DNA of 53,997 nt from Planctomycetia bacterium (GCA_030537455.1 JAUNMR010000003.1:1-53997), one strand, 5' to 3'; shown: positions 8,435 to 18,221, numbered from the stretch's first letter. A program made the numbers and translations. The notes: a model not told the origin generated them from the sequence alone.

Positions 8435-9433
8435 TTACCATTTTGCCTTCGGCTTAATAATCGCCACGATACGATCGACCAGGTCTTTTAGACCGGCGCC
8501 GGTGACCGCGGAAATAAGCGCCGCGTCGATCCCGAGCTCCTCCTTGAACCGCGCCTGAACCACGGCGGCGTCGGGCAGGTCGTTTTTGGTGACCGCGACG
8601 ACCTCTTCGCGTTGACCGAGTTCCTCGTCAAACTTTTCCAGCTCTTGGCGAATCGCGCGGTAGTTCTCGATGGGATCGGTACCGTCGGAGGGGGCTGGCT
8701 CCACCAGGTGTAAAATCACGCCGGCGCGCTGAATGTGTCGTAGGAAGTCGTGACCGAGCCCGACGCCTTCGCTAGCGCCCTCGATCAGACCGGGAATATC
8801 TGCGATCACAAAGCTTCGATCCGCGTCGATCTTCGCCAACCCCAAGTGCGGGGTCATTGTTGTAAAGGGATACGGGGCAGTCTTCGGGCGCGCCTTCGTT
8901 AAACGACTGAGCAAGGTGCTCTTGCCAGCGTTCGGCTTGCCGACCAGCCCGACGTCGGCGATCATTCTCAGTTCGAGTCGAATTTCACGCGCCTCGCCCT
9001 TCTCTCCGGGCGACGCCATTGTTGGGGAGCGCAGGGTCGCGGACTTAAAGCGCACGTTCCCTTTGCCGCCGAATCCGCCGCGCGCCACGATAAAGCTATC
9101 GCCGTCCTCTTTGAGATCCTTCAGGAGCAGGTCGTGGTTCTTATCGAAGACCATGGTTCCCACGGGCACGTCGATCACAAGGTCTTCGCCGCTTCTGCCA
9201 TGCCGCTGGGAAGCGCCGCCCTGCTCGCCGTGCTGAGCCTTCCAGGCGTGTTTATTTGCTAAGTGAATAAGACTGGCGGTATTACGACTGGCGTGAAGTA
9301 CAACGTTGCCGCCGCGTCCGCCGTCGCCTCCGTCGGGACCGCCGCGCGGGACATATTTTTCACGACGAAAACTAGAGCAGCCGTCGCCGCCCTTACCGCC
9401 GATCACTTCGATTTCTACTTCGTCGACAAACAT
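8435..9433 (-). CDS. obgE: Obg-family GTPase
   Basis: A ribosome-associated GTPase that acts in late 50S assembly and stress control. The Gly-rich Obg fold occupies residues 1-158 (GGKGGDG at 12-18 and many GG pairs). The G domain follows, with G1 GKPNAGKS at 165-172, G3 DIPGL at 212-216, G4 TKND at 282-285 and a SAVTGAGL G5 region. The protein stops soon after, so the optional C-terminal OCT domain is absent. The ATG at 9433 follows AAGG. The ribosomal protein gene rpmA lies upstream on the same strand, a common pairing, but a strong terminator separates them here. Confidence 0.96.
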   Translation of the reverse strand: MFVDEVEIEVIGGKGGDGCSSFRREKYVPRGGPDGGDGGRGGNVVLHASRNTASLIHLANKHAWKAQHGEQGGASQRHGRSGEDLVIDVPVGTMVFDKNHDLLLKDLKEDGDSFIVARGGFGGKGNVRFKSATLRSPTMASPGEKGEAREIRLELRMIADVGLVGKPNAGKSTLLSRLTKARPKTAPYPFTTMTPHLGLAKIDADRSFVIADIPGLIEGASEGVGLGHDFLRHIQRAGVILHLVEPAPSDGTDPIENYRAIRQELEKFDEELGQREEVVAVTKNDLPDAAVVQARFKEELGIDAALISAVTGAGLKDLVDRIVAIIKPKAKW

Positions 9434-9513
9434 GCAATCAACCTTTCTGAGCGCGGCGCGTATGGTAATGTGTAAGAGCGTAACTTGTGAGGAGCGCCGC
9501 GACGTCAAACGAC

Positions 9514-9542
9514 AAAAAAAGGGGGCGGCACAGACCGTCCCC
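9514..9542 (-). terminator. Intrinsic terminator between rpmA and obgE
   Basis: Read on the minus strand, GGGG.CGG pairs with CCG.CCCC around one mismatch and a six-base loop (9521-9542). A run of seven T follows at once (9520-9514). It lies about 40 bases past the rpmA stop and about 80 bases before the obgE start, so obgE should need its own promoter or read-through. Confidence 0.85.
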
Positions 9543-9583
9543 TAACTGCATTTACGCCGCAGTCGTGACCTGAACGCTTAGCG

Positions 9584-9841
9584 TCAGGCAGTGGCTTCAT
9601 CAGCAATCACATTGACGCGACGACCATTTTGGTCGAAGAAGACGACGCCGTCGATCAAGGAGTAGATCGTGAAGTCGTTGCCCAGACCAACGCCTTTGCC
9701 AGGTCGCCAGCGAGTGCCACATTGGCGAACGATAATATTACCAGGTTGAACAACTTGACCGCCGTAAACCTTAACGCCACGACGCTGACCATTAGAATCG
9801 CGACCGTTGCGGCTAGAACCTTGACCTTTCTTATGAGCCAT
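9584..9841 (-). CDS. rpmA: 50S ribosomal protein L27
   Basis: An 85-residue L27 whose N-terminus reaches the peptidyl-transferase centre. The start [16 protein letters not shown] and the [14 protein letters not shown] and [12 protein letters not shown] segments are diagnostic. The protein begins directly at the mature AHKK form, without the cleaved N-terminal extension of some Firmicutes. A ribosome-binding site AAGGTAG precedes the ATG. In most bacteria rplU (L21) lies immediately upstream. Here the upstream gene is a secreted protein and no L21 is visible anywhere in the window. Confidence 0.97.
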   Translation of the reverse strand: MAHKKGQGSSRNGRDSNGQRRGVKVYGGQVVQPGNIIVRQCGTRWRPGKGVGLGNDFTIYSLIDGVVFFDQNGRRVNVIADEATA

Positions 9842-10033
9842 AACGCTACCTTACTACCTTACGTGGGGCCTAAACCTACGAATGATGTTATTTCAAAGAC
9901 GCTCGCGAGGCGTGGAGTCGCGCGAATAGGCGTGCGCGTGCGCGCTTGTGAGCGTTCGTTAATTCCAATGTTAGGTTCTCTGCGCGCCAGTGGGAGCGCC
10001 GCAACAATAACGCGCAGAAAACTTTCGTCTATT

Positions 10034-11191
10034 TTACAGGTAAATCCACTGGTAGTCAAGTTCCCCCGGCAAAGTTTTATAAATTTCTTTTCCGGAGTTC
10101 TTATCATCGCCGGGGTTGATGAAGTTCAATTTGAGGATTTTGCGGTAAATATCGCGTCCGGAACCGAACTGTTCGGTCGCTTCCTCGGCGTTATAATCCC
10201 AACGGAAGGCGTTGGTTAGACCGCTAATATAGACAGAGAACTTATCGATGCGAGGATCGACGTCGCGCCACATAGCCACGCCCCAGACCGTTTCCCCGGG
10301 CTTGATATCGCGCGCGGCCATTCTCACAGAGGTGTAAAATTCCATATTACCGCGCTTTTCGCGTTCGACGATCTTGTCGTACGCAAGCGGAATATAGGTA
10401 TCGTAATAGACGGCGTCTTCCGCGCCGCGCGTTTGACCGACGAGGTACTTGGAACCGGGACGACGTTCATAGACGACGTCGTGCTGGATCGTTGCGGTCG
10501 CGAGAATAAAGCGCGGAATAAATCGCACAGTACCGGGGACATTGCCATCGGCGTCTTGGGGAGCGTCTAGGTAGTCGACGTCGACCGGCTTGAAGACGCC
10601 GGGCAGATTATTGAGCGGGTGCTCGTAATTTCTGGTTTCACGTTTGCCCGACTGTTGGAGAATCGCGTTTCTATCGTCTTCGTCGTCGGGATAAGCGACC
10701 AACGTCGTCGAGACGCTCGGCTTGAACGTGACCTCTTCGGCGTTATTACCGGAGCCTTTGGTGAAGGATAACGTGTCTTCAAGATCCGCGCGTTTGCACT
10801 GACCGGTATTGGTCACAGAGTAGACCAGATACCAGACGCGCGCGGTCTGCAGTTGACCGTCGCTAGTGGGCAGTAGCACGTCGATCGAACGCACGGTCTT
10901 ATAGCTAAATTCCAGTTGCCAAACTTCGCGCGTGAAGAGCAGATCGGCGGCCCAGGCGTAACTTTCGTCCTGCGCGTCTTGGGCATTGGCAAGGATTTCC
11001 GGCACGTCGCTCCACTGAACCGTTTCTTCGTACCCAATAAAGGGCTTGATCGTGCGCATATTCGCGGAGCCGTCCGATTGCGCGCGAGCCACGTTTAGAC
11101 CGAGCATTAAGGAGGCGCACGCTAACAGCGAGGCGAGAAGAGGCGACGCCATAGGGGCGCGCGCGAATTTATCAATAAGCCTATTACTCAT
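10034..11191 (-). CDS. Secreted protein of unknown function
   Basis: I do not recognise the family. The 385-residue protein begins with a basic stretch, then a hydrophobic core around PLLASLLACASLMLGL and an Ala-Arg-Ala-Gln cleavage region near residue 38, so it is probably exported. The mature part is rich in Asp, Tyr and Val and looks like a beta-rich globular domain (VWYLVYSVTNTG, GETVWGVAMWRDVDPR). No enzyme motif or haem site is visible. The first ATG with a signal peptide is at 11191. A TTG four codons earlier lacks a binding site. A good sigma-70-type promoter lies about 85 bases upstream, so it is probably transcribed on its own. Confidence 0.75.
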   Translation of the reverse strand: MSNRLIDKFARAPMASPLLASLLACASLMLGLNVARAQSDGSANMRTIKPFIGYEETVQWSDVPEILANAQDAQDESYAWAADLLFTREVWQLEFSYKTVRSIDVLLPTSDGQLQTARVWYLVYSVTNTGQCKRADLEDTLSFTKGSGNNAEEVTFKPSVSTTLVAYPDDEDDRNAILQQSGKRETRNYEHPLNNLPGVFKPVDVDYLDAPQDADGNVPGTVRFIPRFILATATIQHDVVYERRPGSKYLVGQTRGAEDAVYYDTYIPLAYDKIVEREKRGNMEFYTSVRMAARDIKPGETVWGVAMWRDVDPRIDKFSVYISGLTNAFRWDYNAEEATEQFGSGRDIYRKILKLNFINPGDDKNSGKEIYKTLPGELDYQWIYL

Positions 11192-11277
11192 TTTTGCGCT
11201 CAAATTCAGTGTAAAATCGAGTTAAACCGCGCGTAGCTTCCTACGAGCGAACAGGGCGACACAGACGCTTGTGCTCA

Positions 11278-11307
11278 ATTATACACTGTGCATAGAGGAA
11301 AGGTCAA
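11278..11307 (-). promoter_or_regulatory. Sigma-70-type promoter for the secreted protein at 10034-11191
   Basis: On the minus strand TTGACC (11307-11302) is followed by 18 bases and TATAAT (11283-11278). Both boxes are close to consensus. Transcription would begin near 11271 and give a leader of about 80 bases before the ATG at 11191. Confidence 0.65.
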
Positions 11308-11319
11308 GAATCCAAGATG

Positions 11320-11349
11320 AAAAACGCGCTTTTTTGGGAAAAAATAGCG
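11320..11349 (-). terminator. Intrinsic terminator after the Smr gene
   Basis: On the minus strand CGCTA plus T-run pairs with A-run plus GCG around a CCC loop (11349-11327), followed by CGTTTTTC. It lies about 40 bases past the stop codon of the Smr gene at 11386 and just upstream of the promoter for the next gene. Confidence 0.55.
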
Positions 11350-11385
11350 TCTTCAATCGTTAGAAACCCAACCGTCGCGCGGTAT

Positions 11386-11646
11386 TCAGAAGAAGAAGAC
11401 GGTGACGCCTCCCCCGCCGGGAAGAAAGAGATCCTCGCCGTTCCAAACCTGCTTCACCAAGGGAGAATGCAGACCGTACTCACGAACACGATCACGAAGA
11501 ATATACCGACCGTGCCCGTGCACAACCTCAAGGGACGATCCCTTGCGACGCGAGGTCTCCACACGCCGTCGCAACTGTTCCATAGCCGCGTCAGGACTAT
11601 AACCGTGTAAGTCAATTGAATCGTCAGGCTGAAAACGAGAAGTCAT
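11386..11646 (-). CDS. Small stand-alone Smr-domain protein
   Basis: An 86-residue protein that is essentially one Smr domain, as found at the C-terminus of MutS2 and in stand-alone Smr proteins. The DLHG motif is at residues 12-15, and the HGHG motif with following RYILRDRV and the late GGGGVTVFFF strand complete the fold. Such domains nick or bind nucleic acids, and recent work ties several to rescue of collided ribosomes. The role of this copy is not determinable. I start at the ATG at 11646. A longer frame would extend back into the preceding cytochrome-like gene and has no family match. It sits 74 bases downstream of that gene and may be cotranscribed with it. Confidence 0.82.
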   Translation of the reverse strand: MTSRFQPDDSIDLHGYSPDAAMEQLRRRVETSRRKGSSLEVVHGHGRYILRDRVREYGLHSPLVKQVWNGEDLFLPGGGGVTVFFF

Positions 11647-11720
11647 CACAGAAGAAACGCGGTCGTTAGTAAAGCCAGGCGCGCGCCGCACAACGCGCCT
11701 GGTTCTTGGTTCGTCGTGCG

Positions 11721-14700
11721 TTAGCGCGCGGTCACGCCCCAGACTTCCAGTTCGGTAATTCCGTGCCATTTCAAGGGCTCGTCGGTTTGGAAATCGGTAA
11801 TACGCAGGGAGCGTACGCGACGTTTACTGAACTGGAACGTCTGCGGTTGCGCGGTCTCTTGGAGTTCTAGCGGCATAGAGGAGCCGTCGGAGAAATAGAC
11901 GGTCGCGCTCTTCCAAGCGGCGTCGTGGGGGAAATCGGCGCGAAGATAGAGCACGAGTTTGTCAATCTCGACGTCACAACCGAAATCGATCTCCAGCCAC
12001 AGGTCGGTGCGCAAATTCGGCCCCCACGACGGGAAGGCCGCGCCGTGTCCCTGGTTCGAAGTCTTGCCGTCAATGACGTTTTTGGCGGCAAATTCATCGA
12101 GACAGCCGTACTCGCTATTGCTCATCGCGTGAGGATACTGCTTAACAAAGAGCTTGTCGCCCTGGACGTCACCAGGATTAAGCGCGACGTTGCGGTACTC
12201 GTTCTGACCTTCGGGACGATAGGCTAAGCCGGAAGGAACGTCAGCGAGGTAGTCGCGCAGGAAATGCTCCTTGTCTGCCAAACCGCCAAGACGACCATAG
12301 GACGCGAACGAACGACTGGCAACGTTCTGGAAATTCGACGCCACCGCCGCGCGATACAGTTCGATATTAGCATCGTTCTCCAATCGTGCCTGTTCGTGCT
12401 TCGCCCAGTAATACGCATAGGTTGCGCGTTCCTCCGGCGTCCAGATATTTTCTTCGCGATAGTCGCCACAGTACGGCACGAGCAGGTCGATCCACAGCGC
12501 GAGCTTGCGAATGGAGACTTCGTCGAGTTTGACCTCGCGATGCGCCTCGACCTTGCGATCGTCACCGCGCCATTCGTTTACCAACGGACTCTTAAACGCG
12601 CCGGCGAAATACGGAGGCAGTAGTTCCGGACCCTCTTGGATCCCCAGCCACTTGGAATATGCCCCGTCGTGATTGCCGTTCTGTGTCAGATTAATATACG
12701 CCTGACTGAAGGAACGACCCGCGCGATTAGACGCGTCCTTGCCCCTGTCGGAAAGGTCGGCGTCGCCCAGAAGGCTCATGGGACCGTCGCCGCCGCGGTG
12801 GCAACTTACGCAATGATGATCGAGGATCGGCTGGATATCGCGATTAAAGCTGAACCCCGCGTCGGCAAGGTAACCGTTTCCAGGAGTATAGAACGGCGTC
12901 GGCTTGGCAATCGGTTTCTGCAACGCAATGGAGTTGGCGCCCGAGGCTCCGGCGACGTTCTGAATCACCGATTCCTTCGGCTCATGACATCCGACGCACG
13001 CGAAAGTCTCGCCGGGCTGCAGGGTGGACCAGCTACGCATTGTCTGTACGACGTCGCCCTTTTCGTCGAGCAACTGGAAGTAGACCGGCGTCATCGCGGG
13101 CGCTTCGAAATAGGCAGAGCCGTCCTCCTCCACGGGAACCTCGCCCAGAACGCGTTTGACGTCCCATGTGGCGTTGTCAATTGCAATCGGCGTGCAGACC
13201 ATAGCGCCGCCGGCTGGTCCGCCGTTGCCGTTTTTACGAATCCCGACCGGTCGAAATTCCAACGCGACTACGCGCAGCGACTTCACCACGCCGCGTTCAA
13301 TACCTTTGAGACCCGGTCCCTCATAGACGTCTTGCACGTAGTAAGCGCCCGTTTTTTTGCTAAGATCGACTTGGGAAGGACGCAGTAGCGGTCGTTCTCG
13401 TTCCACCAGCGGCATGGGCTGACCGCAGCTGATATCGCGGTCAAATGCGAGCAGTTCGCGCTGACCGTCGTGATCGAACCAGTAGAGTCCAAATGGCACG
13501 TCATATTTCCACGCGCCCCCCTCGGGGAGATAGGCGCACAGTAGCGTGGATTCGTCGAGCGGGTACGGGTACTGGAAGAGTTCGCCAATCTGACCGTACT
13601 GGTCAATTTTATCGGCGGCGGTCTCGCGTACCGGGGCAATGAGGGTCGCGCCGGCGTTCTCTTGCGCGCCCTTGGAACGATCGATCAGTAGAAGCTTGCC
13701 GTTCTGATAGGTATGATGCCCAGCGGCGATCGCGAGAACAAGGTCTGTCCCGGGAATACCGCGCGCGTGCATAATCGTCGTGGGAAAATAGGAGTTATTC
13801 CCGTAATATTCGGTCTGACCGGTACCGTCGCAGTTCATCTGAAACAGCGGCTGCGGGTAGATTTGTCCGCGGTCGTTGTAGTCCCAACGCGTGTAGATTA
13901 TGCGCCCGTCTTCGAGGAGCTTCGGATAGTTCACCGTGACCTGGTCGGCGGTCAGACGACGCATAAAATGACCTAACGGGTTGCAGGTGTAGAAGTTAGA
14001 GACTTCGGTCCACCAGCAGTCGGTGATCTGCGTGCAACGTGTGGAGCCAAAGAGGATATTGTCGTCGGGAAGATAGATCGGCTCAATGTCGGCAACGCCG
14101 AGACCGTCGGTGATTTTGCGTTGCGTCTTCATTTTCATATCGTATTCGTAGATATGAAAATCGTCGAGGTCGAAGCTATTTCTGGCGGCGTATAGGATTT
14201 TATCGGCGTCCCAGGAGACGTCGGGGTCGCGTAGCGTACCGTTGGGAACGGAGACGAGGATTTCATTGCGAATGGTTCCGTCGGGCGCAAAGGTCGCGCA
14301 GCAGAGCTGTCCACCGGGTCGTCGGTCGCAGCTGAAATCGCGGTACTCCTCGTCGCTGACGTCTTCGGTGTAGGCATAATGACTCGCGCCAATAACGTAA
14401 TGCTTGGTATAGACGAACTTAGGACACAATTCCGGAAGATCGAGCAAGCGTCGAGCGCGACGAATACGGCAGACGTCGTAATAGAGCGCTTTCCACCTGG
14501 GGTCGTCGCTGGGCGTCTTGGCGACTTTGAGCGTCTCGAGGAGGCGTTCCAGTTGTGCGACGGCAACGCTTGAGGCGTCGACCATGGCGTCGTTGGACGC
14601 GGGCTCCTCGAGTTTGAGCGCTTCAGTAAAAGACGGGACGCGATTAGCAAGACGCTCGTCGTCCTTGAGTTCGGAATTCTTCAGCTCGTCCAACTTCGTG

Positions 14701-14924
14701 CGAATCAGTTGGTACTCCGCCTCGGCGTTCTCTTTTGGCGTAAAGAGCGCCACGCGTTGATCGACGTTCGGTACGTCCTGCATGAGCCAGTCCTGTCGAA
14801 GGCGTTCGGTAAAAACGCGATTGTCAAAATTCCAGGACTGTGCCAAGAGTTGCGCTGTCATGCAGGGCGTCGCCAGGCACGCCATGAGCGCCAGGGCTAC
14901 GCAACGTAATTTAGAAAACGCCAT
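11721..14924 (-). CDS. Secreted HzsA-related beta-propeller dihaem protein, copy 1
   Basis: A 1067-residue exported protein. A signal peptide ends near AQLLAQ. A helical N-terminal region of about 150 residues follows, then WD40/PD40-type propeller blades (DPDVSWD, DIEPIYLPDD, GRIIYTRWDY). Next is a segment resembling the middle domain of hydrazine synthase alpha (EEDGSAYFEAPAMTPVYFQL). Two c-type haem motifs follow: CVGCH with C643 and CVSCH with C705, just before DGPMSL. The last ~150 residues form an F5/8-type beta-sandwich (LWLEIDFGCDVEIDKLVLYL) that may bind sugar or another ligand. The ATG at 14924 has AGGAG upstream. It is the third and last of a tandem set. Haem attachment implies a periplasmic or extracytoplasmic redox role, but the substrate is unknown. 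Confidence 0.85.
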   Translation of the reverse strand: MAFSKLRCVALALMACLATPCMTAQLLAQSWNFDNRVFTERLRQDWLMQDVPNVDQRVALFTPKENAEAEYQLIRTKLDELKNSELKDDERLANRVPSFTEALKLEEPASNDAMVDASSVAVAQLERLLETLKVAKTPSDDPRWKALYYDVCRIRRARRLLDLPELCPKFVYTKHYVIGASHYAYTEDVSDEEYRDFSCDRRPGGQLCCATFAPDGTIRNEILVSVPNGTLRDPDVSWDADKILYAARNSFDLDDFHIYEYDMKMKTQRKITDGLGVADIEPIYLPDDNILFGSTRCTQITDCWWTEVSNFYTCNPLGHFMRRLTADQVTVNYPKLLEDGRIIYTRWDYNDRGQIYPQPLFQMNCDGTGQTEYYGNNSYFPTTIMHARGIPGTDLVLAIAAGHHTYQNGKLLLIDRSKGAQENAGATLIAPVRETAADKIDQYGQIGELFQYPYPLDESTLLCAYLPEGGAWKYDVPFGLYWFDHDGQRELLAFDRDISCGQPMPLVERERPLLRPSQVDLSKKTGAYYVQDVYEGPGLKGIERGVVKSLRVVALEFRPVGIRKNGNGGPAGGAMVCTPIAIDNATWDVKRVLGEVPVEEDGSAYFEAPAMTPVYFQLLDEKGDVVQTMRSWSTLQPGETFACVGCHEPKESVIQNVAGASGANSIALQKPIAKPTPFYTPGNGYLADAGFSFNRDIQPILDHHCVSCHRGGDGPMSLLGDADLSDRGKDASNRAGRSFSQAYINLTQNGNHDGAYSKWLGIQEGPELLPPYFAGAFKSPLVNEWRGDDRKVEAHREVKLDEVSIRKLALWIDLLVPYCGDYREENIWTPEERATYAYYWAKHEQARLENDANIELYRAAVASNFQNVASRSFASYGRLGGLADKEHFLRDYLADVPSGLAYRPEGQNEYRNVALNPGDVQGDKLFVKQYPHAMSNSEYGCLDEFAAKNVIDGKTSNQGHGAAFPSWGPNLRTDLWLEIDFGCDVEIDKLVLYLRADFPHDAAWKSATVYFSDGSSMPLELQETAQPQTFQFSKRRVRSLRITDFQTDEPLKWHGITELEVWGVTAR

Positions 14925-15035
14925 AACGGCTCCTATTCTATGAAGTGTCAATGGGTTCTTTCTTGTGAAAAACGCAAACAGTCGTAAAGAGCGCTTACCG
15001 GCAAGGTTGCGAGGCATCCTTTCTTTACGACATGA

Positions 15036-18000
15036 TTATCTCGGGTCGTGCGCCAGCGCTTGGTCAGAGGAATTATCCAGCGCCGTGGCCGCGTCTTGTT
15101 CCTCAACCGACACGCCCCAGAATTGCGCTTCGGTAATTCCGCGCCATTTGAGCGGGAAAGACGGCGTTAAGTCAACCAGTCGTACGGAGTTAACGCGACG
15201 CTTCGGGAAGGTAATCACCTGCGGTTCGGCGGAATGTTCCAACTTGCTCTGCACGCGCGAGCCGTCGGAAAATTCAAGGGTTACGTTCTGCCAGACGTCG
15301 TCGTGCGGGAAATCGGCGCGAAGATAGAGCACGGCTTTATCGATCTCGACGTCACAGCCGAATTGAATCTCCAGCCACAGATCGTCGCGTAAATTCGGAC
15401 CCCAGGACGGGAAATTCTCTCCGTGACCGGTATTGGCGATCTGACCGTCGATAACGTTCTTAGCGGCAAAGCAGTCCGCGCGCGCGTATTCGCTATTAGA
15501 GAACGCATGAGGATAGCTTGTGATCGCGAAGGCGTCGCCCTGCACGTCGAACGGATTGAGCGCTACGTTACGATAGACGTTCTCTTCCCCGACTTTATAG
15601 GCAAGGGATGGGATTTTACGTCCTAAAAGCGCGTTGACAAACTCTTTACGAAACGCCTTGCCGCCACGATCGAACTGCTGGAAATCCTCCAGTTTAAATT
15701 CGCGTCCGGTCTGTAGCGCTTCGAGTTTTTTGGCGATATTATCGCGCACAATCTCCGCGTTGCGCTCGCGCTGTTGCAGGTAGTAGTAATAATAGGCGCG
15801 TTCGCCGTCGGTCCAGCGGTTCTCTTCGTAGTAGTCGCCCAGATAGGGCACAAGCAGATCGATCCACATCGCCAGGATACGTAGATCTTTCGGATCGAGT
15901 TTGACGTCACGGTGCGCGTCGTCTTGTCCGCCGGGATTACCGTGTTCGTCACGCAATAGCGCCATAAGCGGACTAATCGCGGCTCCGGCGTGGTACGGCG
16001 GGAGCAACGAGGGACGCTCTTGAGTACCGTACCAGCGCGTCCAGCGACCCTGATAACGACCGTTTTGCGTCAGCGTCAGATAAGACTGGCAGAACCGACG
16101 TTTCTCCTCCTTGTAGATAGACGCGCGTTCGTCGTCTTCGGTAATAACCTCGTCGCGCGCCATGAGACTAAAGGGCTCGTGAGAACCGTCGGCGCGTTCG
16201 CGACCGGTATGGCAGGTCACGCAATTGTGATCGAGGATCGGCTGGACGTCGCGAATGAAGTCGAATCCCCCGGCTTGGTACGCGCCCGCGGGTGGGGTCA
16301 GAACCGGCTGGAGTTTAGCGACGCCCTTTTGCAACGCCACAGTCGTAGAAGAGCCGCTGAGCGCGTTTTCGCCCACGGCGCCCTTGGGCTCGTGACAGCC
16401 GACGCAGGCGAAAGTCTCGCCCGGTTGCAAAGTGGACCAGCTACGCATGGTCTGTACGGCGTTCCCCTTGGCGTCGAGAAGCTGGAAGTAGACCGGGGTC
16501 ATTGCGGGAACCTCGAAGAAGGCGGAGCCGTCCTCCTCCACGGGCGCTTCGCCCAAGACGCGTTTGACGTCCCATGTACCGTTGCCGACCGCAACCGGCG
16601 CAGTCACAATGGAGTCGCCCGCCTCGCCGTAATTCCAGTTCCATCCGACGGCAAAGGGTCGAAAGACCAATTCCACCACGCGTAACGCTTTAATTGTCCC
16701 GCGTGGCACGCCCTGCAGACCGGGTCCTTCGTAGACGTCCTGAACGTAATACTGTCCGGTCGTTTTGGCGAGATCGACCTGCGATGGTCTCATGAGCGGA
16801 ACCTGCCGTTGCGCCAGCGGCACGGGCTGACCGCAACTAATCGCGGGGTCGAAGGCGAGTAGTTCGCGCCGACCGTCGTGATCGAACCAGTAGAGACCGT
16901 AAGGGACGGCGTAGGACCGCTCTTGCGAGCCCTCGGGGAGATAGGCGCACAGTAGCGTCTGTTCATCGAGCGGGTACGGGTACTGGAAGAGTTCGCCCTC
17001 CTGACCGTAACGGTCGACGAGTTCGTCATTTGGAGTCTCACGCGTTGGGGCGATGAGCGTCACGCCGGAGTTGCCCTGCGTTCCTTTGGAACGGTCGATT
17101 AGTATAAGTTTGCCTTGCTGGTAGGTATGGTGTCCAGAGGCGAGCGCGACGACCTTATCGCTACCGGGAATTCCGCGAGCGTGGAGGATCGAGGTGGGAA
17201 AATACGAGTTATTCCCGTAAAATTCGGTCTGACCGGTACCGTCGGGATTCATCTGAAACAGCGGCTGAACGTAGATGTGCCCGCGGTCGTTGTAGTCCCA
17301 GCGCGTGTAGGTTACGCGCCCGTCGCTCATGACCTTAGGATAATTGACTGTGACCTGGTCGACTGAAACGCGACGCAGAAAGCGACCCTGTGCGTCACAG
17401 GTATAGAGATTAGAAACTTCCGTCCACCAGCAGTCGGTATTCTGCCCGCAACGTGTGGAAATAAAGAGGATATCGCCGTTGGGCAAATAGCACGGCTCAA
17501 TATCGGCGACGCCAAGTCCGAAGGTTATCTGCCGAGTCTGACGCGTCTGAAGGTCATATTCGTAGAGATGAAAATCGTCGTCGTCGAAACTCGTACGCAT
17601 GGAGAAGAGAATCCGCTTGCCGTCCCAAGACACGTCCGGATCGCGCAAGGTTCCCTGCTCGGTCGACACGAGAACCTCATGTCGCGCCGTTCCGTCCTGC
17701 TGTAAGGTTGCTAAACACAGTTGCCCGCCAGGTTGACGATTATTGCTGTAATCATTGTACGCCTCGTCGGTTACGTCCTCGGTGTAGGCATAGTGACTCG
17801 CGCCCATGACGTAATGCTTGGTATAGACAATTTGCGGGTATTCCTCCAGTAGCTCCGCCAGACGCGCGCGTCGACGAACTTGGCAGATCTGCTGATAGAG
17901 CTCGCGCCACTGGGGGTCGTCGCAGGCGACGTCGTTCTGTCGCAACTTTTGTAATTTTGCGCGCAACTCCTGGGAGTCTTCCACCTCGCCCAGCGCCGCG

Positions 18001-18221
18001 TCGAGAACGTCGAACTGCTCCTGCAGGGTCGCGTCCACGGTAAAGACGCGCGCGCGTAGCTGTTCGTCTGGAACGTCCTGCGCAAGCCAGTCGACCATGA
18101 GTCGCGCCTGGAAGACGTCCTGGTCAAACGCCCAGTCATTAAACTCCGCACGCGCCGCCGAATAACCGACTAGCGCCGTGGAAAGTATGATTAAGGTCAA
18201 TAGAACCGCGCGTCTTGTCAT
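15036..18221 (-). CDS. Secreted HzsA-related beta-propeller dihaem protein, copy 2
   Basis: A 1061-residue paralogue of copy 1, collinear over almost the whole length. A signal peptide ends near SAARA, followed by the same helical N-terminal region, propeller repeats (RDPDVSWDGKRILF, DIEPCYLPNGDILF) and HzsA-like middle segment. The haem motifs are CVGCH with C606 and CVTCH with C667. The C-terminal F5/8-type sandwich (LWLEIQFGCDVEIDKAVLYL) is followed by a short polar tail lacking in copy 1. The ATG at 18221 has GGGAG upstream. It lies 111 bases before copy 1. Protein similarity is very high in the propeller and haem parts and lower in the N-terminal helices, as expected for a duplication that has begun to specialise. 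Confidence 0.85.
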   Translation of the reverse strand: MTRRAVLLTLIILSTALVGYSAARAEFNDWAFDQDVFQARLMVDWLAQDVPDEQLRARVFTVDATLQEQFDVLDAALGEVEDSQELRAKLQKLRQNDVACDDPQWRELYQQICQVRRRARLAELLEEYPQIVYTKHYVMGASHYAYTEDVTDEAYNDYSNNRQPGGQLCLATLQQDGTARHEVLVSTEQGTLRDPDVSWDGKRILFSMRTSFDDDDFHLYEYDLQTRQTRQITFGLGVADIEPCYLPNGDILFISTRCGQNTDCWWTEVSNLYTCDAQGRFLRRVSVDQVTVNYPKVMSDGRVTYTRWDYNDRGHIYVQPLFQMNPDGTGQTEFYGNNSYFPTSILHARGIPGSDKVVALASGHHTYQQGKLILIDRSKGTQGNSGVTLIAPTRETPNDELVDRYGQEGELFQYPYPLDEQTLLCAYLPEGSQERSYAVPYGLYWFDHDGRRELLAFDPAISCGQPVPLAQRQVPLMRPSQVDLAKTTGQYYVQDVYEGPGLQGVPRGTIKALRVVELVFRPFAVGWNWNYGEAGDSIVTAPVAVGNGTWDVKRVLGEAPVEEDGSAFFEVPAMTPVYFQLLDAKGNAVQTMRSWSTLQPGETFACVGCHEPKGAVGENALSGSSTTVALQKGVAKLQPVLTPPAGAYQAGGFDFIRDVQPILDHNCVTCHTGRERADGSHEPFSLMARDEVITEDDERASIYKEEKRRFCQSYLTLTQNGRYQGRWTRWYGTQERPSLLPPYHAGAAISPLMALLRDEHGNPGGQDDAHRDVKLDPKDLRILAMWIDLLVPYLGDYYEENRWTDGERAYYYYYLQQRERNAEIVRDNIAKKLEALQTGREFKLEDFQQFDRGGKAFRKEFVNALLGRKIPSLAYKVGEENVYRNVALNPFDVQGDAFAITSYPHAFSNSEYARADCFAAKNVIDGQIANTGHGENFPSWGPNLRDDLWLEIQFGCDVEIDKAVLYLRADFPHDDVWQNVTLEFSDGSRVQSKLEHSAEPQVITFPKRRVNSVRLVDLTPSFPLKWRGITEAQFWGVSVEEQDAATALDNSSDQALAHDPR

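Noticed and set aside
12636..13388. 250-codon plus-strand frame inside HzsA-related copy 1
   Set aside because: It is antisense to a strongly supported gene, has no start signal and no family features. Similar mirror frames occur in copy 2.
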